This document shows, one piece after another, positions 1 to 8,876 of a stretch of 64,000 nucleotides of DNA; position 1 is the stretch's first letter, and each line of letters opens with the position of its first letter. The stretch comes from Bog-375 sp049587755 (GTDB lineage: Bacteria > Acidobacteriota > Terriglobia > Bryobacterales > Bryobacteraceae), in NCBI GenBank assembly GCA_049587755.1, contig JBAVEN010000083.1:1-64000 (forward strand). The letters are read 5' to 3'. Under the pieces are notes generated by a model, which was not told the origin of the DNA, made no database searches, and saw nothing but the letters and a program-made list of their open reading frames with translations. Both the position numbers and the translations under genes were made by a program.

Positions 1-10
1 CGATTCATGG

Positions 11-74
11 CGGAAATCCTCTCGGTTGAGATCGGTTCTGGACAAACCCAGATCTGAACCTAGCAGGATTTCCG
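11..74. repeat. Inverted repeat able to form a long stem-loop
   Basis: A perfect 10-base inverted repeat, CGGAAATCCT at 11-20 and AGGATTTCCG at 65-74, encloses a second set of complementary arms (GGTTC 34-38 with GAACC 56-60, and TCTGG 37-41 with CCAGA 48-52). It lies downstream of the leftmost minus-strand operon and could be a terminator-type hairpin or the edge of a small repeat. The rest of 1-142 shows no gene I can support. Confidence 0.4.
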
Positions 75-142
75 TCAAGTCTTACGAAATTGTCTTGGAC
101 AGATGTGGTCGGGGACCTGCCCCACTCGCCAAACGGCCGGCG

Positions 143-298
143 CTACTCTTCTTTCTCCACCAGTTCCCACATTCCGCGGCCGCAAAAGTTGGGGCATTCG
201 GGAAGGGTCTCGCCGGCGGTGAAACGCGCGGGCGTTTTACAGACGCTGCACCAATAGATGCCGGTGACAGGCGCCGCGGTACCTGGTTTATGATTCAT
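143..298 (-). CDS. Small zinc-ribbon protein (51 aa)
   Basis: This 51-residue frame begins MNHKPGTAAPVTG and contains WCSVCK and ECPNFCGRG. The CxxC plus CxxxC pair is typical of a rubredoxin-like zinc ribbon. The ATG at 298 lies inside the last codons of the upstream phosphatase gene in another frame, an 11-base overlap, so the two are probably translationally coupled. It is the last gene of the five-gene purC operon. The four cysteines and the coupling argue that it is real despite its length. Its function is unknown; it could bind metal or act as a small adaptor. Confidence 0.7.
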   Translation of the reverse strand: MNHKPGTAAPVTGIYWCSVCKTPARFTAGETLPECPNFCGRGMWELVEKEE

Positions 299-971
299 GG
301 GATTTGGTTCCTTTTCGCGTTGCAGGTGGTAACACCCAATCGACCATCTGCTCCATGCGGTCGACTTTCACATCCGGCGGCGTACTATCGAGCGTCTCGG
401 GCTGGAAGCCATAGGCCACGCCGCAGCAGGCCACGCGGGCGTTGCGCGCGGTTTCCACATCCACCGCGCTATCGCCGATCATGAGCGTGCGCTCGCGGCC
501 GACTTCGGCCTGCTCCATCAACACTTCGATGCCGATGGGGTTTGGCTTCTTGAACTCAAAACTGTTGCCGCCGTAAATCCGGAAGAAATGATGTGCCACC
601 CCCAGGCCTTCCACGATGGCGCGGCTCATGCGCACCGGTTTGTTGGTGAGCACCGCCATGAGTTTTCGAGCGACGGCGAGCCGGTCGAGCGACTCGCGCA
701 CACCGGGGTACAAGGTGGTGAAATCGAGCACGTGCTCGCGATAGTATTCGAGAAAGTATTCGAGCGCTTCCTGGACTTCGGCCTCCGTAGCCTGGTCGCC
801 CAGGGCGCGGCGGATTAGGACAGGGGCGCCGTTGCCGACGTAGGAATAGACCCGCTCATTCGCGAGCGCGGCCATCCCCATGTGCCGGCGCGTGGCGTTA
901 ACGGCGTTGGCCAGGTCCAGGCGCGAATCGATGAGGGTCCCGTCGAGGTCAAAGATCAACAGGTCAAACAC
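288..971 (-). CDS. HAD-superfamily phosphatase, phosphoglycolate phosphatase-like
   Basis: This 227-residue protein has HAD motif I FDLDGTLIDS near the N-terminus (nucleophile and general acid aspartates), a helical cap, motif II LTNK, a lysine in FKKPNP (motif III) and motif IV GDSAVDVETAR. This is the layout of subclass I phosphatases such as Gph or PpaX, which dephosphorylate phosphoglycolate, pyrophosphate or sugar phosphates. The exact substrate cannot be read. The GTG start at 971 shares its first base with the TAG stop of the Fis-like gene (TAGTG), indicating coupling. Gph-type activity is the default guess; a nucleotide or pyrophosphate substrate would fit the purine-gene context equally well. 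Confidence 0.85.
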   Translation of the reverse strand: MFDLLIFDLDGTLIDSRLDLANAVNATRRHMGMAALANERVYSYVGNGAPVLIRRALGDQATEAEVQEALEYFLEYYREHVLDFTTLYPGVRESLDRLAVARKLMAVLTNKPVRMSRAIVEGLGVAHHFFRIYGGNSFEFKKPNPIGIEVLMEQAEVGRERTLMIGDSAVDVETARNARVACCGVAYGFQPETLDSTPPDVKVDRMEQMVDWVLPPATRKGTKSHES

Positions 972-1240
972 TAGGCCGCGCCGGTCCTCCGCTTGCGGGC
1001 GCGCAATTCGCGGCTGGCGGGCTTGCGGCGCGAGCGGCCGTTGTCGAGGCCGTATTCGAGCGCCTTGCGCTGCAGCGTGTTGCGGTGGATACCCAACTGC
1101 TTGCTGGCCGCCGACTGGTTGCCGTTGCTGTGCCCGAGGGCCGCTTCGATCATGCTCCGTTCCAGGAGAGCGACAGCGTCCGTGAGAAAAACGCCACCGT
1201 TTAACAGTCGAGCCACCAAACCGTCAAATTCGTTTTTCAT
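971..1240 (-). CDS. Small Fis-type helix-turn-helix protein
   Basis: This 89-residue protein has a C-terminal Fis-type DNA-binding domain at about residues 30-66: LERSMIEAALGHSNGNQSAA followed by SKQLGIHRNTLQRK, the signature seen in Fis and at the C-terminus of NtrC-type activators. A basic tail (RSRRKPASRELRARKRR) follows. There is no AAA+ or receiver domain, so it is a stand-alone DNA binder of about the size of Fis. Its ATG overlaps the cvpA stop (ATGA) and its stop overlaps the phosphatase start. It may regulate its own operon or act as a nucleoid protein. Its targets are unknown. Confidence 0.8.
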   Translation of the reverse strand: MKNEFDGLVARLLNGGVFLTDAVALLERSMIEAALGHSNGNQSAASKQLGIHRNTLQRKALEYGLDNGRSRRKPASRELRARKRRTGAA

Positions 1241-1809
1241 TTCTTGTCCTTGTTCCCCTCGGGCCTTAACGCTTGCCGTTGGGCCGATGCCCAGGCTTGT
1301 TTGACCTGCCCGTATGCCTTGCGAAAGCCTTCCTTAAACTCGTGGGGGGCCATGTCCGCAGCGACATTGGCGGCGCCCACCAGATAAGGAGCGAGTCGTG
1401 AATTCTGCACCGAAGCCGGAGGTGTGTCGCCATGCGAAAACGCCATCAGGCCGGAGACCAGCACTACGGCGATCAGGGCCCCGCGCAACGCGCCGAAGCC
1501 CGCACCCAGAAGGTGATCGAAGAAAGACAGCCCAGTCACCTTCAGAAACTTGCCCACCACAAAACTCACCAGTGCGCCGGCCAGCAAAACGCCAATGAAC
1601 ACCAGGATGAAGCCGGCGAAGTTCGCCGCCTGGCGCGAGCTCAGGTATGGCGCCAGGAAGCCGCCCGCCCAGCCGTAAAACCACAGCCCCAGCACGAAGC
1701 CCAGCACCACGGAGACCAGTCCGATGACTTCCCGCGAGAGGCCCCGGCGGAAAGCGGCGATTACCGACGCAACGAGAATGAGCCCCAGCACCACATCCAG
1801 CCAGTTCAT
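1237..1809 (-). CDS. CvpA family membrane protein
   Basis: This 190-residue protein starts MNWLDVVLGLILVASVIAAF and has four hydrophobic segments with the CvpA pattern: RGLSREVIGLVSVVLGFVLG, then a segment ending NFAGFILVFIGVLLAGALVS, then LSFFDHLLGAGFGALRG. The ATG at 1809 was chosen because it overlaps the purC stop as ATGA; the frame is open 34 codons further upstream, inside purC. In enterobacteria cvpA sits next to purF and affects colicin V export and envelope homeostasis. Here it is coupled to purC, another purine gene. A role in envelope maintenance is likely, but the molecular activity is not established. Confidence 0.88.
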   Translation of the reverse strand: MNWLDVVLGLILVASVIAAFRRGLSREVIGLVSVVLGFVLGLWFYGWAGGFLAPYLSSRQAANFAGFILVFIGVLLAGALVSFVVGKFLKVTGLSFFDHLLGAGFGALRGALIAVVLVSGLMAFSHGDTPPASVQNSRLAPYLVGAANVAADMAPHEFKEGFRKAYGQVKQAWASAQRQALRPEGNKDKK

Positions 1810-2705
1810 AGTTGGTAGCCGGTGAGCGCCTGGTAGGCCTGGCGGTATTTTTCGCTGGTCTTCGCCGCCACATCCTCCGGCAGCGGCGGAGCCGGAGGCT
1901 GCTTGTTCCAATGGATGGATTCCAGGTAGTCGCGCACAAATTGCTTGTCGAACGAGAACTGCGGGCCGCCGGCGCGGTACGTGTCGGCCGGCCAGAAACG
2001 CGAGGAGTCGGGCGTCAGCACTTCGTCGCCGAGCACCAGCGTGCCCTCGGCGAAGCCGAATTCGAACTTGGTATCGGCGATGATGATGCCGCGCGATTCG
2101 GCATAGCCAGCCGCGCGCGTGTAGATGGCGAGCGTCAAATCGCGCAGCCGTTTTGCCAGATCTTCATCGATTAGCGAGGCGGCGCGCGCGAAGGGAATGT
2201 TTTCGTCGTGCCCCGACTGTGCCTTGGTGGCGGGCGTGAAAATGGGTTCGGGCAGCTTGTCGCTTTCGCGCAGGCTGGCCGGAAGTGGAATGCCGCACAC
2301 GGTTCCGTGCTGCCGGTATTCCCTCCAGCCGGAGCCGGAAAGGTAGCCCCGCGCTACGCATTCGATGTCGATCATCTTGGCCCGCTTCACCAGCATGGAG
2401 CGGCCCTCCAGTTGATCGCGAAAGGCGCGGAGCGGTGCCGGGTACTCGTCCACGCGCGCCGTCAGAAAATGCGTGGGCGTCAGGTCGCGCAGGAAATCGA
2501 ACCAGAAAATGGAAAGCTGGGTCAGGACCTTGCCCTTGTCCGGAATGCCGGTGGGAAGGATGTAGTCGAAGGCCGAGAGGCGGTCGGTGGCGACAATCAG
2601 AAGCTGCTCGCCGACGCGATAAACATCGCGCACTTTGCCGCGGGCGTGAAGTTCGATACCAGGAAGATCAGTCTGCAGGAGAACCGGGTTCTGTGTGGGG
2701 TGCAC
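1806..2705 (-). CDS. purC: Phosphoribosylaminoimidazole-succinocarboxamide (SAICAR) synthase
   Basis: The enzyme condenses CAIR with aspartate using ATP in de novo purine synthesis. The 299-residue protein shows GIELHARGKVRDVY (ATP site), RLSAFDYILPTGIPDKGKVL, IECVARGYLSGSGWREY and ETKFEFG-like IADTKFEFGFAEG followed by LGDEVLTPDSSRFW, all hallmarks of the longer eukaryote-like bacterial PurC form. The start is a GTG at 2705 with AAAGG five bases upstream. It is the first gene of a minus-strand operon with cvpA, the Fis-like gene, the phosphatase and the zinc ribbon, all overlapping. A possible -10 (GATAAT) lies at 2717-2722 on the minus strand. Confidence 0.95.
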   Translation of the reverse strand: MHPTQNPVLLQTDLPGIELHARGKVRDVYRVGEQLLIVATDRLSAFDYILPTGIPDKGKVLTQLSIFWFDFLRDLTPTHFLTARVDEYPAPLRAFRDQLEGRSMLVKRAKMIDIECVARGYLSGSGWREYRQHGTVCGIPLPASLRESDKLPEPIFTPATKAQSGHDENIPFARAASLIDEDLAKRLRDLTLAIYTRAAGYAESRGIIIADTKFEFGFAEGTLVLGDEVLTPDSSRFWPADTYRAGGPQFSFDKQFVRDYLESIHWNKQPPAPPLPEDVAAKTSEKYRQAYQALTGYQL

Positions 2706-2955
2706 GGCGCCTTTAGATTATCAATCGGGGGAGTAATCCAAATCATAACCCCTGGCGCGCCGATTGCAAACCCAAATTTCCAAAATTTCCAGCGGGGACC
2801 AGCGGCATGACGCGGCGTCAAGGCGCGATCTTCCCCGCGGTGCGCCGCTTATGCCGGCGGGCTTCGGGTGAAGGTTGAAGAACTCCGGGATTGGCGGGCA
2901 ATTTGCAGGCGCCCGACGGCCAGTCCCGGCCTGAGTTGAACTGTACAATCGAGGA

Positions 2956-5238
2956 GTGACCGACGCAGCCCTGCTGGAACACATTGCCCGTTTGCCACAC
3001 GCGCGTGCTAACTTTAAGCAACTTGTGCGGGAGTTGGGGACGAAAGGCGAAGGGCGCACGGAACTGGAAGCCGCGCTTGCCCGCCTGGCCGCCCGCGGCG
3101 ATCTCATCGAGCTGCGCTCCGGCCACTATACGGCCACCGCGCGCAGCCGCGAATTTGCGGTCGGACGGGTGAACATGCACCGCGACGGTTACGGCTTCCT
3201 GATTTGCGACCGTCCCATCGAAGGCATCCAGGGCGACGTGTTCCTACCGCCGGAAACGGCCGAAAAGGCCATGCACGGCGACCGCGTGGTGGTCCGCATC
3301 GCGCGGATCGAAGCCAATGGCCGCGCCGATGGCGAGATCGTCAAGGTTTTGCAGCGCGCTCACCTGGCGGTGGTCGGCGAGTTTCGCTTCGGCCGGCACG
3401 GGCAGTATGTGGTGCCTCACGACGATCGCATCCGCCAGTGGATCGAGATTCCCGAAGGCATGGAGCTGCCAACCGCCGGCGCCACTATTGATCGCATCGG
3501 CGTCACTCCGCGCCAAGTGAGTTCGCCCGAGGAACTGGCCGGCCTGATCGTCAACGTGGAGCTGCTTGAATATGCGGAACGCGGCGAGCATCCGGTGGGG
3601 CGCGTGATCGAGATCCTCGGCTCGCCGGACGATTTCGGCGTTGACGTCGAGATCGTCATCCGCCAGCATCACCTGCCACACCATTTTCCGCCAGAAGTGG
3701 TGGAGCAGGCGCAAGGCATTCCCGACTCGATCTCCGCAGCCGAACTGGCCACCCGCCGCGACTTCCGAGGGCTCGATATCGTCACCATCGACGGTGAGAC
3801 GGCGCGCGATTTCGACGACGCGGTGTGGGTAGAACGCCTCGCGAATGGCAACTACGCGCTGCAGGTCCACATTGCCGATGTGAGCTACTACGTGCGTCCC
3901 GGCACGCCGATCGACATTGAAGCCCGCCTGCGCGGCACCAGCGTCTACTTCCCCGACCGCGCGGTGCCGATGCTGCCTTTCGAGCTTTCCACCAATATCT
4001 GCTCGCTGGTCCCGCACGCGGACCGGCTGGTGCTTTCGGCGCAGCTCGAAATCGACGCCAGCGGAGACACGGTGGCGCAGGAATTCACCGCCGGCGTGAT
4101 CCGCAGCGCCGAGCGGATGACGTACACCGATGTCCATCTCATCCTCGAAGGCGATTCCGCCAAACGCGAGCGCTACCAGCCGCTGGCGGAGCGCTTCGAG
4201 CTGATGCGGGAGTTGGCCCTGCTGATGAATCGCAAGCGGGTGCGCCGCGGCTCGATCGATTTCGACATGCCCGAGCCGCTGATCGAGTTCGACGAATGGG
4301 GCGCCATGACCGGTGTCAGCCGCTCCGCGCGCAACATCGCCCACCGCATCATCGAAGAGTTCATGCTAGCCGCCAATGAAGCGGTGGCCGCGCACCTGGC
4401 AACAGCGGTCCCGGCGAGCATCTATCGTATCCACGAGAAGCCCGACCCCAAGCGCGTGATGGATTTCGAGGAAGTGGCCGCGCACTTCGGCTATTCGCTC
4501 GGCGTGGGAGGGATCCCCGTGCAGCGGTTCGGCGTCACCGACCGGCACCGCGATGGCACCAAGCGGCGGCGCGACATTGAATTGGCCTCGCCCGAACTGA
4601 AAATCTCTTCGCGACAATACCAGAAGCTGGTGGCGAAGATCGAAGGCAAGCCCGAGGAACGCATTCTCAGTTACCTGATGCTCCGCTCGCTCAAGCAGGC
4701 GCGTTACTCGACCAACAATGTCGGCCACTTCGCACTAGCCGCCGACACTTACACGCACTTCACGTCGCCCATCCGCCGCTACCCCGACCTGGTCGTGCAC
4801 CGCCTGTTGCGCGCCGCGTTGACCGGCGCCGTGACGCCGCCCGAGCCGGAGCTTTCCGCCATCGCCGGCGAGTGCTCGCAATCCGAACGGCGCGCCGCCG
4901 AAGCCGAGCGCGAGCTGGTGGAGTGGAAGAAGGTGCGGTTCATGGCGGACCGCGTGGGCGAGGATTTCGACGCGCTCGTCATCAGCACGGCCAAGTACGG
5001 AATCTTCGTCGAGCTGACCGAACTGTTCATCGAAGGCCTGGTGCCGATCGATACGCTTCCCGGCGATGAGTATACCTACCGCGAAAACGTCCGCAAGGTG
5101 GTGGGCAAACGCACGCGTCGCGAGTTCTCCATCGGCGACCGAATCCGCGTGGTCCTGGTCCGCATCGAGGCCAACGAGCGCAAGCTGCAATTCTCGGTGT
5201 TCGAAGAACCGAAGGCGAGGCGAAGGAAGGGGCGGTAG
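2956..5238 (+). CDS. rnr: Ribonuclease R
   Basis: A 3'-5' exoribonuclease of the RNB family that degrades structured RNA. In this 760-residue protein an N-terminal winged helix (about 1-60) is followed by cold-shock/OB domains (FAVGRVNMHRDGYGF, GDVFLP) and the RNB catalytic domain with DGETARDFDDAVW and its metal-binding aspartates. A C-terminal S1 domain (FDALVISTAKYGIFVEL) and a short basic tail (KARRRKGR) complete it. The GTG start at 2956 has GAGGA directly abutting it, and a TACAAT hexamer ends seven bases upstream, so the mRNA may be leaderless. It is transcribed divergently from purC across a 250-base gap. Confidence 0.95.
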   Translation: MTDAALLEHIARLPHARANFKQLVRELGTKGEGRTELEAALARLAARGDLIELRSGHYTATARSREFAVGRVNMHRDGYGFLICDRPIEGIQGDVFLPPETAEKAMHGDRVVVRIARIEANGRADGEIVKVLQRAHLAVVGEFRFGRHGQYVVPHDDRIRQWIEIPEGMELPTAGATIDRIGVTPRQVSSPEELAGLIVNVELLEYAERGEHPVGRVIEILGSPDDFGVDVEIVIRQHHLPHHFPPEVVEQAQGIPDSISAAELATRRDFRGLDIVTIDGETARDFDDAVWVERLANGNYALQVHIADVSYYVRPGTPIDIEARLRGTSVYFPDRAVPMLPFELSTNICSLVPHADRLVLSAQLEIDASGDTVAQEFTAGVIRSAERMTYTDVHLILEGDSAKRERYQPLAERFELMRELALLMNRKRVRRGSIDFDMPEPLIEFDEWGAMTGVSRSARNIAHRIIEEFMLAANEAVAAHLATAVPASIYRIHEKPDPKRVMDFEEVAAHFGYSLGVGGIPVQRFGVTDRHRDGTKRRRDIELASPELKISSRQYQKLVAKIEGKPEERILSYLMLRSLKQARYSTNNVGHFALAADTYTHFTSPIRRYPDLVVHRLLRAALTGAVTPPEPELSAIAGECSQSERRAAEAERELVEWKKVRFMADRVGEDFDALVISTAKYGIFVELTELFIEGLVPIDTLPGDEYTYRENVRKVVGKRTRREFSIGDRIRVVLVRIEANERKLQFSVFEEPKARRRKGR

Positions 5239-5255
5239 GGAATGCGTCCCCGCTC

Positions 5256-6143
5256 TCAAGGGCGCTCGCGCAGCAGTGTCTGAATCTCTCCTGAGAGCTC
5301 AGCCTGGAGCTTTTCCGAACCATCGTAGCCGGTGTGGACAAGGCGCACCCTTCCGGATTTGTCGATGATGATCAGCGAAGGGAAGCCTTCCAGACCGAGG
5401 GCTGCGAGGCACTTCCCGCTACCGGTGGCAACCGGCAGGGTGTAACCGGCTTTCTGCATGAAGTCCCGCGCTTGTTCCGGCGTTTCGCCGTTCTGCGGCA
5501 CGTCAACTGCCCAAAACGCGACCATCGGGTTTCCTTGATACCGCCTGTAGAGCTTATCCAGCTCCGGCAGCTCCCTACGACAGGGAAGACACCAGATCTC
5601 CCAGAAAGCGAGGACGACGACGCGCCCCCGAAACTCGGAGGAGCCGACTGCCGTACCATCGAGTCTGTCGATCGAGAACGTGGGAGTGGGCAGGCTCATT
5701 CGGCGAGTAGCGATTCGCGTCGCGAGCGCAGGAATCGTGGTCAGCGCCAACACGACGAGCGCGGCCAGGCAGGCAAGAGCCATCATGCCTCCTCTCAGCG
5801 CGGAACGACCCGCCAAGAAGTGCCGGACGCGCACACCGCACACCGCGAACAGATTCACGATCAGCAAGAGCAGTGCGAGGACGGCATGGTGCAGAGAGTC
5901 CCATCCTAAAATGAGCAGTACGACAGAGGCCCCCGAGCTCACCAGGAGCCCTTTCAGCCAAGCGTTCGCGGGACGGATGTGCCCGCGGGTAAGCCCCGCA
6001 CATAGATACAGAAGTGCAAGGACAACGACCGCAACGCGCAGGTCCGCGCCCAGATGAAGATAGTTATCGGCAAGGACAAAGACCACAAGGGCTGACACTC
6101 CGCTCGCGATATCGGCTGCGCTCGAAGTGAGTGTGTTTCGCAT
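5256..6143 (-). CDS. Membrane-anchored TlpA-like thioredoxin protein
   Basis: The first 150 or so residues of this 295-residue protein carry about five hydrophobic segments, for example SALVVFVLADNYLHLG, VVVLALLYLCAGL and VLALLLLIVNLFAVCGV. They are followed by a periplasmic TlpA/ResA-like thioredoxin domain with the redox motif WCLPC in VLAFWEIWCLPCRRELPEL. The cis-Pro region GLEGFPSLIIID is present. Such proteins reduce or form disulfides outside the cytoplasm, often for cytochrome maturation. The polytopic N-terminus is more than a simple anchor and may carry electrons as DsbD- or MauE-type domains do, but no paired membrane cysteines are obvious. It is convergent with rnr (17-base gap). 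Confidence 0.8.
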   Translation of the reverse strand: MRNTLTSSAADIASGVSALVVFVLADNYLHLGADLRVAVVVLALLYLCAGLTRGHIRPANAWLKGLLVSSGASVVLLILGWDSLHHAVLALLLLIVNLFAVCGVRVRHFLAGRSALRGGMMALACLAALVVLALTTIPALATRIATRRMSLPTPTFSIDRLDGTAVGSSEFRGRVVVLAFWEIWCLPCRRELPELDKLYRRYQGNPMVAFWAVDVPQNGETPEQARDFMQKAGYTLPVATGSGKCLAALGLEGFPSLIIIDKSGRVRLVHTGYDGSEKLQAELSGEIQTLLRERP

Positions 6144-6306
6144 ACGCAGAACTCCTGTGATCCATTTACGAAAAACGGGCGCTTATGTTCCCCAATAAGC
6201 GGCTGAGCGAGCCGGCAACCTGCAATCCAGGCTCCGGCCCCGGCTCTGCGATTGCCACCGTTCGCGGGCTAGGCGATACTGGTCAGGAAACGCTGGCTCT
6301 GATTGG

Positions 6307-7515
6307 ATGCGGATTCTCTTTCTTTCACCCCGCTTGTGCCTGCCGCTGCTGAGCGGGGCAAGAATTCGGGAATATTATCTCGCTCGCGCTTTGGCGGCCC
6401 ATGCCGAAGTCACCTATGTAAGCTTCATCCAGCCCGGTTTTCCAGAGCCCGACGCCAGCGAACTCGGATTCTTCCAGGAAGTTTTCCTGGTTCCTCTTCT
6501 CGGGCGCTACAGTTTGCCGAAAATCGTGCGCGGCCTGGTGGGGCGCCAGCCTTTGAGTGTATTAAACTATACGACCGATGAGATGAAATCCGTGATCACC
6601 GCCATCGCGGCGCGCAACCGGTTCGACCTGGTTCATCTGGATAGCTGCCACATGGTCGAGTACGTGCGGCTGATCGAGACGCTGTGGCAAAGCCGGGTGC
6701 GCGCGGTCTACGATTGGCACAATATCGAATCCGAGCTGATGCGGCGTTTTGCCGCCAATGTGGGCTCTCTTCCTAAGCGAGTGTATGCGGAGCTCACGGC
6801 AAAACGGCTAGTCCGGCTGGAAAAGCGGATCCTCGGCAGCGGCTTTGGCCACGTGGTCTGCAGCCAGCGGGAGAAAGAGAAACTGCTCGAGATTGCGCCC
6901 GGCGCGCGCGTCGCGGTTATCGAAAATGGGGTGGATACGGAAAGATTTGCGCCGGCGGCCGAGGCCGTTCCACGAAAGCGCCTGGTCTACGTGGGCGCGA
7001 TGGATTTCCATGCTAACATCGACGCGGTCTGCTGGTTTACCCGCCACGCGTGGCCCGCGATCCACCACCGTTTTCCGGACTGGCGGCTCACGCTAATCGG
7101 TTCCAACCCAGCCCCCTCGGTACTGGAGCTTGGGCGCGAACCGAACGTTGAGGTTACCGGCACGGTACCCGACGTGGTTCCCTATTATCGCGACGCTGTG
7201 GCGGCGATTGTGCCTTTGCGCAGGGGCGGCGGTACCCGGTTGAAAATCCTTGAAGCCATGGCGGCCGGCGTACCGGTGATTTCCAGCCGCCAGGGAGCCG
7301 AAGGCTTGGCCGTTTCGCCTGGCGACGACATAGAGGTGCTGGATGACGACAGCGGCTGGCTGCCGGCCTTAACGGCAATTGCGACCCAGCCCGGCCTTTG
7401 GAACGCACGGTCTCAAGCCGGTCTGGCCCTGGTACGCGAGCAGTACGACTGGCGGTTCCTGGGCGAGCGGCTCTACGCAGAGTATCGTTCCTGGCTGGCC
7501 AGCGCGGCGGTATAA
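6307..7515 (+). CDS. Glycosyltransferase family 4-like, exopolysaccharide island
   Basis: A GT-B fold glycosyltransferase of 402 residues. The N-terminal acceptor domain starts MRILFLSPRLCLPLLSGARI with the glycine-poor loop typical of sugar-PP-lipid users. The C-terminal donor domain has VIENGVDTERFAP, RLVYVGAMDFHANIDAV and the nucleotide-sugar signature VPLRRGGGTRLKILEAMAAG. The acidic residue of the EX7E motif is in KILEAMAAGVPVISS. It probably adds a sugar to a lipid-linked exopolysaccharide repeat unit in the cytoplasm. It converges on, and overlaps by 43 bases, the next glycosyltransferase gene. The donor and acceptor sugars cannot be assigned. Confidence 0.88.
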   Translation: MRILFLSPRLCLPLLSGARIREYYLARALAAHAEVTYVSFIQPGFPEPDASELGFFQEVFLVPLLGRYSLPKIVRGLVGRQPLSVLNYTTDEMKSVITAIAARNRFDLVHLDSCHMVEYVRLIETLWQSRVRAVYDWHNIESELMRRFAANVGSLPKRVYAELTAKRLVRLEKRILGSGFGHVVCSQREKEKLLEIAPGARVAVIENGVDTERFAPAAEAVPRKRLVYVGAMDFHANIDAVCWFTRHAWPAIHHRFPDWRLTLIGSNPAPSVLELGREPNVEVTGTVPDVVPYYRDAVAAIVPLRRGGGTRLKILEAMAAGVPVISSRQGAEGLAVSPGDDIEVLDDDSGWLPALTAIATQPGLWNARSQAGLALVREQYDWRFLGERLYAEYRSWLASAAV

Positions 7516-8648
7516 ATCCCGACGAGGCGCCTGGCGCGGGCTTCGGGAGCGTGCCGGGTCACAATTAGTTCAGAGGCGCGCGCTGCCAGACCACCTGCCA
7601 GAGTTTCGTTGGCCAGCAACTCCCGCATCGCCCGGCATAGAGCTTCGGGATTCCGCGGCGGGACCAGGAGCGCGCTCTCACGGTCGGAAACGATCTCCGG
7701 GATGCCGCCAACCGCCGTCGCCACCACCGGCACTCGGGCCGCCATGGCTTCCAGCAGCGCGTTGGGCGAACCCTCTGACCGCGACGAAAGCACCGCCAGA
7801 TCGGCGATCCCGTAATAAGGTTCCGCCGACGCGACCTGTCCGGTTAAAGTGACCAATTCGCCCAGGCCGAGATCTCGAATCGCCGCCTCGATGCTGGGGC
7901 GTTCCGGTCCATCGCCGACGATGAGCAGATGAACGCTCGCGGTACCTTCGCGGGCCCGCGGGGCCGCGAGCTGACTGATCGCCCGCAGCAACGCCAGGTG
8001 GTCCTTTTCACGAGAGAGCCGGCCCACGATCAAAATCACTTTTCGTGCCGGATCGATTCCCAGCCGCGCGCGGAGTTCCGCCGGCGCCGGCGAGGCGCCT
8101 CGCCCCCAGTCTTGGTCTATGGCATTGTGGACAATTTCAATGCGCGCTGCCGGGACACCGTGGCGAATCAGCTCCTGGCGAAACGGCTGGCTGACGGTTA
8201 CCAGCCGCGACGCTGCCCGCAACGACCACCGGTCCAGTCGATTGTACAAGCGCGCCCGCATGTCCGGCCACGTGTAGCCATGATGGAACGCTATCCACGG
8301 AGCCAGCCGGTGCAGCCCGGATTTCCGGACCAGAAAATGGGACTTCACCGCGTGGCTTTCCACCACGTCCGGCTGGAGACTTTGGGCGAGGGCCGATAGT
8401 CCGGCGATGACCTTCCAGTCAAAACGGCCTGCTTCAGCGATAGGATAGACCGGGACCGACATGTCGCGGGCTGACTGAATAAAGAGATCGGGCCCATGCG
8501 GGCGCTGGAAAACGGCGATGGACAGTTCCACGGCTGGCGCAGCGCCGCCAGAATTGGCCACGCGGGCAAGCTGCAGCAGGTTCTTGGCCGGTCCGGTGAT
8601 GCTGTTGGCCTCCATGATGGCCAGCAATTTGATGGATTTCATCGCCAC
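7473..8648 (-). CDS. Glycosyltransferase family 4 protein
   Basis: A second GT-B glycosyltransferase, 391 residues. It begins MAMKSIKLLAIMEANSITGP, has IEIVHNAIDQDW, the donor-domain strand KVILIVGRLSREKDHLALL, and the signature SSRSEGSPNALLEAMAARVP with the EX7E glutamates. It shares little visible sequence with its convergent neighbour, so they are unlikely to be recent duplicates. The two 3' ends overlap by 43 bases. The ATG at codon 3 is an equally possible start. Likely role: a sugar-transfer step in surface polysaccharide assembly. Confidence 0.88.
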   Translation of the reverse strand: MAMKSIKLLAIMEANSITGPAKNLLQLARVANSGGAAPAVELSIAVFQRPHGPDLFIQSARDMSVPVYPIAEAGRFDWKVIAGLSALAQSLQPDVVESHAVKSHFLVRKSGLHRLAPWIAFHHGYTWPDMRARLYNRLDRWSLRAASRLVTVSQPFRQELIRHGVPAARIEIVHNAIDQDWGRGASPAPAELRARLGIDPARKVILIVGRLSREKDHLALLRAISQLAAPRAREGTASVHLLIVGDGPERPSIEAAIRDLGLGELVTLTGQVASAEPYYGIADLAVLSSRSEGSPNALLEAMAARVPVVATAVGGIPEIVSDRESALLVPPRNPEALCRAMRELLANETLAGGLAARASELIVTRHAPEARARRLVGIYTAALASQERYSA

Positions 8649-8798
8649 GCCGAGTTTACCAAAGGGACGCCCCCCGGGGCTTTATGCGGGCGGTCCCGAC
8701 CAATCCGCACCGATACGGGCCTGGCAACTGCTGCCCTGGTACCTTTCCTTGCATCCGAGTACCATGTACTACTGAAGCGTATTAGAGCAGCGCATGGC

Positions 8799-8827
8799 TT
8801 GACACGCGTCTGAAGCTCGCGTCAGAC
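8799..8827 (+). promoter_or_regulatory. Candidate -35 box and inverted repeat before the outer-membrane barrel gene
   Basis: TTGACA at 8799-8804 is followed by a perfect inverted repeat, GTCTGA (8808-8813) and TCAGAC (8822-8827), spaced by eight bases. The right arm falls where a -10 box would be, but it is a poor -10. This fits a regulated promoter for the gene starting at 8877, or a short hairpin in its leader. Nothing else is recognisable in 8649-8876. Confidence 0.3.
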
Positions 8828-8876
8828 TTTGAATTGCGATCTCTAGCCGAACGAATTGCCATAGGAGCGTAAGCAG

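Noticed and set aside
26..484. 152-codon plus-strand frame at the left edge
   Set aside because: It runs antisense to the phosphatase and zinc-ribbon genes, has no recognisable motif and is rich in Arg/Pro/Ala as GC-rich shadow frames are.
2773..2790. Short direct repeat AAATTTCC/AAAATTTCC upstream of purC and rnr
   Set aside because: Only two copies in a non-coding gap; too short to call a regulatory repeat.
6307..8648. The two glycosyltransferases as a recent duplicate pair
   Set aside because: Both have the GT-B layout, but the visible sequence outside the shared motifs differs throughout.
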